Positions 1 to 11,900 of a stretch of DNA of 64,000 nucleotides are shown in pieces (the stretch's first letter is position 1; the number at the start of each line of letters is the position of its first letter). This DNA is from Neelides folsomi. Its lineage: Eukaryota; Arthropoda; Collembola; Neelipleona; Neelidae. The stretch is taken from the NCBI GenBank assembly GCA_034687125.1, contig JAQGBZ010000070.1, positions 1-64,000 of the forward strand. The letters are read 5' to 3'. Under the pieces are notes generated by a model, which was not told where the DNA came from, searched no databases, and saw only the letters and a program-made list of their open reading frames with translations. A program made the translations under genes and the position numbers.

Positions 1-24
1 ATATCATATTACGAGCGTTTAGTA

Positions 25-126
25 CCCGGACATCTTTTGGGACCCGGATATCTTTAAAAGTTTTTGTTTGCCCCCCCCGGATATCTTTCGGACCCGGATA
101 TCTTTCGGGCCCCGGATATCTTTCGG
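25..126. repeat. Degenerate minisatellite, about five CCCGGATATCTTT-type units
   Basis: About five imperfect copies of a 17-20 bp unit with core CCCGGATATCTTTCGG lie head to tail. The first copy reads CCCGGACATCTTTTGG and the second diverges after the core. A run of eight C's interrupts the array. The array may continue left beyond the window. It is far more GC-rich than its surroundings. Confidence 0.75.
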
Positions 127-409
127 CCAATTACGGTAGTATAACTAGATTCTGGATATAGCAAATATATAAACGTAAATTTTGTATTAAGCAAAAACCT
201 GTAAATTGCAACATTGCGCTTTTAAATAACAATAACGATAATTTGTATAACGCATATAGCTTTAACTCTTATCTCTACATTATAAAATTATGTACTTTAA
301 TAAGAAAAGAAACGAAAATGGTTCAATTGCATTCATTCTTTAGCTTTTTTGTTACAAAACTATGAAGGTAGATTTAAATATGAGATTAAAAATGAATATT
401 TCATTCCAG

Positions 410-1406
410 GCCTTCAAAACACAAGACGATATGGATGATGAAGCGAAAGAAAGGGAAGAGAAATTTATCGCAAGTTTGGAACTCAAAAACACAGAGCCAA
501 TGACACAGAAAGATATGCGGAGACGTGAGTTCTTACAAAGAGATTACATTTTAGAATTAAAATTGATTTAACTTCTCAAGTTATCTCATTTTTATTCATT
601 ACTTTTTATTCAATTATTTTTTCCATTTGTTATATGAATTATTCTTATTAAAATTCAGTTTTAATCCGAAAAATGTCACAAAGTTAAAGCATATTCTAAT
701 AACCAAATATGTTTTCCCTTTCTAATATGTTAGATGTCTTCAATTCGAGCGGCAGAAGGAACTTGAATGAAGATTCAAGAGGGGAAAGGGACTCATCCAA
801 GCCAACTTCATTTCCCGGAGGAACTCTAAAGGAAGAGTCCAATTTGGATTTAAAACCAATACAAAGGTATGTTTTTATAAATTCACCAACTTCCTTTAAT
901 TTAAATAATTCATTCAAATCCCTATATAAATTATGGGTTCATTTTATGCTTATAAGTATACCGTATATATGTAAAGATAGGTAGTATACCATACAATATA
1001 TTATACTACTCGGATACTACTACTTATTATACTATTACTCTTTCAAACAAATTGCTCTGATATTAAATACTGAACATTTAATGGAAACGATATAACTAAA
1101 ATATGTATAAATACTTACACACTTCAACACGAATGTATTACGATGAATTCCTAGGGTGAATTCATTTACTCTTAAAATTAGGCTTAATATACAATTAAGA
1201 AAGTGTATAATGTATTCGTATAATCTAAATATTTCTTTTAATGATCTCATAGTTTGGTGAATTATCCATTAAAAGAAACTGCGAGTTTGGTGGCTAAACA
1301 AAAGATGGGGAAATTGGACGAGAATCAGCCAAAGCCGAAAACTCCCACGCGAACGACGAATATGAGTAAAGGGAAAGCAAAGAGTAAGAATAATAGGAGC
1401 AAATGA
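410..1406 (+). CDS. 3' part of an unrecognised gene (last three coding exons)
   Basis: Three exons join in one frame: 410-524, 734-866 and 1253-1406. Acceptors are TTCCAG, ATGTTAG and CTCATAG; donors are GTGAGT and GTATGT. Phases are 0, then 1, then 2, and the TGA stop is at 1404-1406. The visible C-terminal piece is 133 residues. Its first part is charged and probably helical, containing DDMDDEAKEREEKF. A Ser/Gly/Glu-rich disordered stretch follows, and the tail is strongly basic, ending KGKAKSKNNRSK. The basic tail could suggest a nuclear or RNA/DNA-associated protein, but I recognise no family and assign no function. Earlier exons must lie left of the window. The frame stays open upstream of 410, so the first acceptor is the least certain border. 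An AATAAA lies about 80 bases after the stop. Confidence 0.6.
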
Positions 1407-1484
1407 AGAAATCTAATTGACAACACGTCTCCCGTGTCTACTGCTAAGTGACTTCCATTGTGAAGCAAATAAGCAATTAAAGCA

Positions 1485-1490
1485 AATAAA
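1485..1490 (+). promoter_or_regulatory. Polyadenylation signal AATAAA
   Basis: A canonical AATAAA lies about 80 nt downstream of the TGA at 1404-1406, well placed to end the partial gene on the same strand. Confidence 0.5.
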
Positions 1491-4400
1491 TTAAAGACTG
1501 AGTAATAATAGTTAAGAGTCAGAGGTATGAAATAAGAGTTAAATGATTTCGTCATGCAACAGCCTCGTCGACCTTTTCCTACTTTGTTTTCTATTAATCA
1601 TTTGTTCCAAAAGCAATTTCTCCAATTCGTGATAGAGATGGAATATGGAATGATATTGAGATAGGTTCAATTAAGCTTTTACAATTCACGCCTTCTCGTT
1701 TCGTTATCCAAAAGTTATTAAACAATTCCACTCCCTAGCTCTAAAGAAAAATTTTATTGGCCCAAAAATTGGAAAATGCGTGAATTCGTACATAATATTA
1801 TTTTAATGTTATTGAAGTAAATAATTGGATTTTGTTTGCATATATGGCATTTCTTTGCTTGTTACGAAAGTATTTTCGGTGTTATTGCAGGTAGTGAAAC
1901 ACGTTATGCACAAAACCGCTTTCTTTTATTATTCATAAAACTTTACAACATACCTAATAATAAATACACCATTATGTAAACAAAGTTTCAATACATATGG
2001 AAGGTGCAGGTGAAGAGAAAGGAGCAACAAAAGACATTTGAGAGATTGAAACTGAGGTTTTTCTTCTCAAATTCCCAAGAAAGAGGAAGAAGAAAGGGAA
2101 ACTTTAGCATGAATCCCATATAAATGCAGAGCAAAAACTTGCACATAGAAATATAAACCTCTACCCGAAAAGATAAGTCATATATAACTACATACATACG
2201 AAATGTAGTTATAAGGATATAATAAAATACGTCTGCATCACCGTTTGCAATTTCGTCCAGACTGAGATTTCGCACGGTTCGGAAAGAATCTCATGTTACG
2301 TTGTTTCTCTTCCAATTTCCCTTCCCACTTTTCTGATTCTCTTTCATTGGGTTTCCATTGTCAAGCCTGGCCCTGAGCAGAATCAGAGGAGTCATTCTCT
2401 ATAAACTCTGGGCAAGTTTCCAACTTATCCACTTTCTTTCCTCAAAGGTGAAAGGGAGCAACACGTCCCGATCTTCTCAAATCATCTCAAAGAAGTAGGA
2501 ATAGACTTATTCCATCCATTCCAATCTCATCTCCGCTGCACATGATTTATTTCTTAAACAGGAGTCCGCCGACGTGTTTCCTTAATATTTTCATCTATAA
2601 AGGAAAGGTCGAAGCTTTTTATCTAAAGGATCCTCGTGCTCAACAAGATTGATCTGATTCTCATGAGACTCATGACCATTATGAGCATTCTAATAATCTC
2701 AATTTACAATTTGAGAGAAATACTTTGATGCTTGAGATTCAGATAATTCTATTCAATTGAATATTGCTTTTGGTCAATAATAAGTAAATGGATATTTCAT
2801 AACATTGAGTGTAGGATTGATCAACGAATGTACGATAGTTATATCCTAATATTTTAGGGACAATTTTTATTTTATGGTCACAATTTGTAAAAAAAATCGT
2901 GACAATAATGGATTTTTTTAGCACGTAGTTGAAAGAATTGCGTTTCTGATGTTTCAATTTCTTTTATCTGTTATCGTTCTTGCCTTAAAGTCGGTCAATC
3001 GGCTGTATGTATTCAACAGTGTTCCGTAGCATAGATTATTATATATTATTATGTAATAACGTATGGTAGATTGTTATTATCAATTGTCAATTACTATTTT
3101 TTATATTGGTATATGGTAAGTGGTAATTAATGCACAATGTTCATTAATAACTATCAATTACATTTTACTTGCGGACTTTATATACTTGTTAAATAGGAAG
3201 AATCTTAAACATGAAAATATTTATATAACAATATGTTAAATACTACATATCATGTAAATATTACACAAAATATATTGTTACAAATAAATACAAAATATTG
3301 GAGTAAGAGCAGGGAAATGTGTGAAACGACTTTATGAAGAAAATCCAATCCCCAAACATCCATTATTAATAAAAGTTTTTTATGTAAAATTTTCTTCTCC
3401 TGGAATTTGGTCTATTTGGTATGCATTGAATAATACACAGAGAATCCAATTCATTTTTTGAGAATAATTGTGCCTTCTTGGAAAAGAAGATTAAAGGAAA
3501 GAAATTCCAGAACAGTACAAATTTAAACAAGACATCCTATATGTTACAATGTAAAACAATTTTAATGTAATTTAATAATTGAAGCAATTGAGGAACTCAT
3601 AATGATTACAAACTTTCACTAAGAAAAATCACGAGACAAAACAAATTGTTTTAGTTTAATGATATTTTAAATTAATGAAAAATATTTATTATTTTAAGAG
3701 GGTTTTTTCCCATTTCAATTACATTAGCTTAGAACTTACCAATGCGCAATGTACAAATTTCAATACTGGCGAACTCATAATACTGATAACCTGATGACAG
3801 ATGAGGATGACTAATATATCTTCTTTCGTATTATTCGTAACTCACTGATTATGTCAAAAATATGGCATATCTCTGTAAAATCATAAAATACATTAATACT
3901 TCTCTATTGCTATTATTTTTTTTAATCAAAATAATTTCATGATAATCATATTATGCTTTTAAGGCTGTCTACAATTAATACATTTAAATATCATTAATAA
4001 AAACATTGCAATCAACCGGTATAAATTATAATATGCATAGTTTAAACGAAAAGTTTGTTTGAGTGAGGCATTTTGGACTAATGATATTTATGAGTTTAAT
4101 TTGAAAGTTTTTCAAGGAAAGTCATGAATGTATATTAAAAATATTCATAAATGCATTTAATAAATATTATGTATATTGTTAGTGTTCTTTGTTCAATAAA
4201 AGGTTTACGTCATCATTGAAGATTGAAGTACTCGACTTTGCAGAAAATATTTTAAGCCAAGTTGGAAGTGAAGAAAACTTATCCGCGCGTCTCCGTCTTT
4301 GAATTATTCATAACATAGACGTTACATTTTTGATGAGAGTTGGAGATGAGGTTTAAGTGCCGACCTGGCACTTATATTCCTACTTTTGCCACATTTAACG

Positions 4401-7400
4401 TCATGTCAACTTTGATCCATTTCCTCAGCGAGTGTACTTTTAAAATATGCTTCATTGCTATATACTTTAAATTGTAATCCAGTACCTACCACATCCGTAT
4501 TCCGAGCGAGCGGCTAAAACCCTGGATATTTTTTCACAATTTATGCGTAAACGTCAACTCCATCGACATTCCTTTCTTTTGAATAAAGTATTTTAAGTTG
4601 TTAAGTATGGTAGTACATATTATATTGAAATTGAAGGTTCAATAAATAGTAGTTGATGTTGACTGTTAGATATGTTAGAATTACAGATTGAATAAAATGT
4701 CCAGTAAATGAGGATACAATCAAACATATTTATTTTTCATAAAATTTTAATTACAATTTTCCATTTAAATTAAGGTTAAAATTAAATTAAATACCTTAAA
4801 ATTCTCATGTGAAGTGAACATAAACTATAAATAAATTGTTGAGCTGAAGAATTTAACTATTTGGGTGCATAATATTAAGTTAATTCACTTTAATGAAGGA
4901 TAAATTTTTGATCGTTAATACTCGACATCTTAAAAGTTTATTTTTATTACAATTAGTACATAATGCATACCATTCATAATTTACTTACTACTTGAATTTG
5001 TAAATTCTACAAATACTACATTACTAAAAGCATTTTTAATTGGAATATCGTTCTTCTCATTTTTACATCATTGTCTTCACTCCCAAATTCACCCGGTGTT
5101 AAATGACATGATGTTAAAGATTCAAAAGGGCGTATTCTGGTCGTTGTAGTGAATATGGGAGTGGAGCCAACAAAGATATGAAAGAATTGAAATTGTAAGA
5201 CCTAATTTTCTCACTCACAATGGTAGAGATTGACTAATTATTAAAGACTAATTACACATTTACTACTAAATCGACCGAGTTATTTGACAATATTGACAAT
5301 ATCAACATGTATATATCAACAAGCGCCTAGAAATTCTAACAAAGCCAACATTTAAATGTATTTTTACTACCTACGTATATCAATACGTAGGTATTGTATA
5401 ATTAATACGTATGCTATCCATGTCTTACATAATGTATTTTTTAGAAGCAACATAAAATGTTGTAAGTTATGGGTAGCGTAGCCTAACACAATAATTTAAA
5501 ATGTATACTTTTTATATCCTATTTAAATTATAAAGATGAATGCCAACTTTATAAATAATTATAAATATAATTGTTTAATTAATGATTCAGCTCAACAATT
5601 TCATGGCAAATTTTTAATAAATTGAATCAAATGTTTAAAATCGCCAAATTGAAAAATAATTGGAATTTTAATATTTTAATTTTAAACCGAATTATTTAGT
5701 ATTGATACATAACATCTTTAAATTAAAATTTTAAATTGGAGACTGCAATCCTCATTTTTCTGAGAATCATTTAAAAAATTAATTTACTCAAAAGATAAAT
5801 CAGTCATTATATTTTCTATTTGGCTAATAAATACAAGGTTGTTTTATCTTATAAATACTAGAAATTGAAATATTTTATAAATTATGTATCTATTTTATAG
5901 GGACAAGAACCTATTCAATAAAATTATTAACAAAGCCCAAAAAAACAAAAGAGATGTTTTAATTTAACTTAACTGGTGTATGCAGATAGGCAATTTCTAT
6001 ATTAAAATAAACTTGTTTGGTTTACATTAAATTTGATACTTTAATTCTATCAATCCTGACTTTCTTCCTATTTCTTCAAGTTAATAGGTAAAAGTATTAA
6101 AATTCATAAGTCATAAATACATGATTTGGGCTTACCTACAGATACTTCTATCAGAACTTCAAAACTAAAAATTATGAAGATCAAAATGATTGAAACGATA
6201 AGTTATTAATTAAACATGCATTTACAATAAATTATTATGCATGTAGGTATCTAAATATTATATATAATGTAATGTTTATGTGCTTTACTAACAACGGGCC
6301 CTAGATATATTATTTACAATTTTACTGTAAATATAAATGAGGTAATTAATAAATTAACTACCATTCCTAGAGTTGAAAATGCACTCATGGTACTTTTTGC
6401 CATTCATGTATAAATAATTTTATCATGTGATCTCGCTTTTATGAAATTTAAATAATTCTAAGGATTATCTTAATTCTTTTTTTCTTATGACTCAATTTTG
6501 GTTAGTGCAAGAAAAAAGTATAACTAGTATTCTATAATACCTCGTATATTTATATGTAACATAAAATGTATTAGGTATATGTTATTTTAATTAAATGATT
6601 AAATATAATACTTAATTTTAGGACCGCATGCCGCATGCAAAGATAATAGCCAATCCATATTAGGATATTAGGAATTAAAACAATGCATTTACTTAAGTAT
6701 ACTATCCAACCCTTATTTACTGATACAAATTATAAGATATAAGTAATACTAATATTATATGGGTTATTATAAGTTATTTAGTGTCTTATTATTTATTACG
6801 TGTAATATAATATTAATTCTAAATATTGTAGCTAATTTAATATACAACACTTGATATGCTATGATATGTGATGATTCTACAAGCTGAGATTCATTCTCTT
6901 CCTCAGATTATGGATTACTTTTACTTGTCCGGCATGTGAATTTACAAATGTTTGGTTATTATAGTAAATTAAGAAGCTGACACTAAATTAATCAATCTTC
7001 TGATGACTATAAAAGATTATCTATTAATGTGTTGATCATTAATTTTAGGGTAAAAATGCTATAGTATATTACATAGAAGGATATAATTCATGTGATATCT
7101 AAATTAGACAGATTGGTATTTTATATAGTCTAGAAGTAAACACAAAATGAACAAAATATTTGCGTATTTTGTATACCATATATCATAAAATCATTAAAAT
7201 TGCCTTAAATAATTACTCTACTTGACCAGTTCAGTGATATGTAACCGTAACATGCAAAATGCTTTTGGATATGTATATTTTTTAGTAATAAAAGTTAGAA
7301 TTAATTATAATTATTGTAAGGCTATGGTTTTTAGCTTTCTTACACAGCACAGACCTATTTATAGTAGTATGTGATACAAAACAATACAATTGCGTCCGGA

Positions 7401-8970
7401 GAAGATTCCTAAATGGTATGTTATTTAATGTAAGTGTGTATTTATTTTACTAAATATATTTAGCTCTAAAGTCTATGGAAGGTATTTAGTGGAATTTTTC
7501 TACTATTTGCACAATTATAAATATTGTTCTATAACTATTATTATGCAAATACCTTAAAATCATATGATATAAGTATTTATTAATTATGGGTACTTATTCT
7601 ATGGATCTCTGAAATCTTACATTTTCAAAGTTTCTTGTCAAGTTCTACATCTTCCTTTTACAATAGTACAATAATACATTAGTACATAATGTGTAGTGTC
7701 ATTTATATTATAGTAAGTATACCATAGGTTTTTTAGTAAGTTATTTTGGATTGCACACGTATTAAATACATGATAATATAAATATCTAATAAAGTACTTC
7801 ATAGTGTGAAGTGTATGTTTGCAGCCTTAATAAATAGATAATATGTATGTTACATTAATAACTGTTAGCAGTGTGATATTTGATTTGATATGTATTCGTT
7901 CACGTGTTCACGCATTAGGATATGTCAGATATTTGAACACTGGGTATATGCACTATTTGTAAATAATCAGTATCTACATATTAATAGGTACTTACTTTTT
8001 TGAACTAATAATAAATAAATTATATTTTAGTAGTATGTTGGATTTATGATAGATGTTAGGATAAAATAAATTGGTAATTTTGCTGCACTGAAATACTTGA
8101 GGTTTAATGACATGCATTTTACTCAAACTATTAATATTTATCTAATATGTATATTGAACAAATAAATCTTTTATCTAATACAATCTAATACGTTATAATT
8201 GGGAAATTAAGAATGAATTCTGCATAATCCTATAATACAATTTTATTTGATTGCACGGAAATGTGAACGAAGACATTAATTTTTATGCCTTCATTTCTGC
8301 CTAATGCCATATTGGACTTTATTAACAATAACTGTTATTATTATTACATGTCATTATTCTTTTCATTAAATATTACTACATAGATATAAGTATATATTTA
8401 TAGTTTTTAATAAATTTATCATATGGTTTTAGGGCTTAAACTTACATAGAAGTCAATGTAAGTTCACAGGTAATAATTACTTTCTAATAAAAATTTAATG
8501 AATAATATGCATAATTTATCAAAGTTTTTCGATCAATATGCTTTCTTGCACCAGCAAGTGATATGTTGATAATGATTACAATTGATTACTTTTTAGAATA
8601 TAATATTACATTTCTCTAAAATCAACTTTATCTTCGCTCTCCAGCTTCATAAACTCTTCGTAAAATAGGTACATACGATAACTCTTTGCTTTGTTTTAAA
8701 CAAGAGTATCTCTTATTTTCAGTCTAATACATAAATATTTATGATATGAAGTTTTCGTAAGTACTTTAATGTTTAGGTAGATATGCATAGAATTTACCTT
8801 GGCCTAGTCAAAACTAGAGTGCGAATTTAAAAATTTTTCAATATGAAGAAACTAACAAATTAAATTAACCAATGATTTATACTTGATAATTAATTTTAAA
8901 ATAGGTAATTAAGTAATAACATTTAAATAAAACAAGAATTTTTGTAACAAATGATGAACTTATGAAGAAA
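1491..8970. other. AT-rich intergenic DNA, no gene seen
   Basis: About 7.5 kb of very AT-rich sequence separates two gene 3' ends (convergent). Only short chance open frames occur. Two patches are less AT-rich, roughly 2280-2660 and 4200-4570, without coding potential or a repeat I recognise. Confidence 0.6.
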
Positions 8971-11900
8971 TTAATCAAGGAATCCGGTGTTAACAAGCCT
9001 TTCCAAAAAGAAGCGAACGTCACCAATTTCTGAATCTTTGATGCCAAGAGATTTCAGCATTCCCAGATCTCCATTTTCAACAGCCACAAAGACAGATCTC
9101 AAATGATCAAGGTCGCCACGAAGAAGATGAAGAGCGACTCCAAAGTCTTCGATCGTTTGAGACTCTGTAATTAAAGAAATTAACCATATAGCATTTATAA
9201 ATTTAAATTATTAAACCATGACATGGGGACACTATATAAACATTCATTAGTAATATCATAAATTTGAGTAGAGAGTCTATAATATAAAACCATAAAACGG
9301 ATATAAAAAGTATGAAACCTAATATAAGTCGGTATATTGTATGATTCCAAATATGTACCTATGTACTATATGTACGTAATGTGGGTATGTATATGATGCA
9401 AGCTAAAATAAAGGTAATTTAATATACCCGAATTCCTCGTCTAGCCTATTTTACACAGGTCATAAATGAAGATATCGTGTGTTAAAATAAAATGGAAAAG
9501 GGCAATAAAATCCAATCATTCCCTTCTAATGGGATTTTGGGGAAAGATAATATTGGAAAATTTTTGTGTTTGAGAAACAAATATCATTTTTTACATAAAA
9601 GACCATATCTATACTACTATTATTATTAATTTTTTACGTAGCACTTCAATTATGAATGAAAGATTGACCAATCATTTTTCTTGAGATATTTTTCAAGTTC
9701 AGATAAATCATGTTGAGTTTATAACTTGTAGAATATACCATATTAGGTATGCATGCTATGCATAAACACCTACATTTTATGTAGGTATGAAAAATATTAC
9801 TACTCTGTAATATATCGGCACATGGTACTGCCCTACATCATAAGTTTTATAAAATACATTACAATTAATGCATTTCCATTTTTCCAAATAGCGAAAATTT
9901 GTTATATGGTCAATTGACTCAATTGATTTTGTATTTTTATCTATCATGTTTGCATCTCAAAAACAAACAATTGTTATAAAAGTTAAAAATCTAGCACACG
10001 AACGACACGAAACAAAGATTATTAAAAACAAATATATGTATCAAATAAAGTAAAGTGTAAATATTCATTTTTTTATGATTACTGATTTCTGACGCACAGT
10101 CTTATATCATAACTGTACAACTGTAAGTAAAAAATATTATTGACTACTAAATGTAAGTATTCTATATTCACAATTAATATTTTAAAATTAATATCAAAAT
10201 CCAATTAGGCATGCACATTTCTCATTGGTATGCGGAAACTTTAATTGAAAAATTGATAGATAATATAAAAGGAAAAGGATAAATAATCATGGTTGAATGC
10301 AAAGACTTCTCAATTAACTGCTGATTAATTATAGTTTTTTTCTTGCGCAATTAGACATTTGATTAATGTAATTTGTATTTCGTGTCAACAAATATTTTTA
10401 GGGGTTTAAGTATCTCGTGACTCGGTGGCTCGGTAATCGATACATTTCCAGGTCAAAAAATATTAATTTCCCCTTTTCTTTTTAAGTAAATTAGGTCATT
10501 TCCTCTATTGTTATAAAACGATTTTTCGCTTCCAATTTAATTTGTGACAGTTACATAGATAGCCATATGCTACTATAGGTATGTAATAGATAGAAATATT
10601 TTTATGTTAGGTGCGTGGGCAGCAATTTATAAGATACACTTTCTCTGTTGTTGGTGAAAGTGACAGACCAAATTAAATATAGTGGGATTGAACCTGGATT
10701 GGACCAAAAAAGTCCAGGATAATCCAAAATGGAGAATCAAGAGCGGAGGAGATGAAAGGTGTAACCCCAGAAAATTTAATCAAAGTGCCAAAGGTAAATC
10801 AAGAAAGTAATGGAAACTTCCCCATATAAACTGATAGGTAAAGCTGGGAGTTTACTTACAAACACGCAACATTTCTCATTCCTTCTACTCCAACTCCATA
10901 CTTTTGGAGAAGCACGAAAGATCCGACAAAGCAAATCCCATACTTATTAACAGACCAGCCAGGTTCGGAGTTCTACATACATAATAAGCTACAGTACAGT
11001 GGCTGCATTACAAAAAGGAACCTTGCGTCAGAGTGAGAACCACAGGATGAAAGTTAATCCAATGGTTCAATCCATGCTTTGACACAAGAGGATTCTCATT
11101 CGGCTAGTTTACTCAACTTCTGTAAGTGGATGATCAACTTTTCTCTTAATCTTGTTAAGTGTTAGTAGAATAAGGCTTTGCATGAGCCCCAAAGTTCACT
11201 TTTGTTTAAATTCTCATTTGTCTTTTCACATTAACTCCTCATTATCTAACTCCTATTGAATAGGATTAAGAAAAGGGCATTAGGCCAAGAGAATGGACTA
11301 CAAATTCCTATTTAAATATCAAATTCTTCTTTATTATTCATGCACTTGTAATTGAACTCTGTTCAGACATTTGAATATTTAAATAGTTAAGTAATTAATT
11401 AAAAAGTACTTGCACTGAAGGAAGTGCCTGTTGGTAACATAGACGCTGGAACTTATGGAAAGACTCATTTACTTAATTAGATGATTATGTATCTAATATT
11501 TACTGAACAATGGAATGGTATAATCCATTAACATAATATGTAATTTTGAAAAGCTATTTTTTAAATGATCTAATATATTAATTACTTTTGATTTAGTCAA
11601 CTTGTTTACTACTCTGACTATTGTTTTTTGGGGAAGGGGGAGTCTACGATAAACTTTGTATGTTAAAAGGTCAAAGGAAATAAAATCAAGATCGATACAG
11701 TAATAATATGCCATAAATAGCGATTTTGCAATTTGCTTATGAATGAAAGCAATTAACCCAAGCAATTATTTCATATGAAGCTATTATTTATAAACATTAT
11801 TAAGTTATCTGAAATTTCCCAATCTAATAATCATACATGGTTAGTAATTATTTGTGAACATTCAAGTACTCTGCTTATTCATAAGACACATTTTTTATTT

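Noticed and set aside
5367-5394. Small inverted repeat CTACGTAT/ATACGTAG
   Set aside because: Eight-base arms in AT-rich sequence are expected by chance, and no element borders or target duplications are seen.
10681-10760. GGTTCAATCCC on the minus strand looked like a tRNA B box
   Set aside because: There is no matching A box, no acceptor-stem complement and no anticodon arm at the right spacing.
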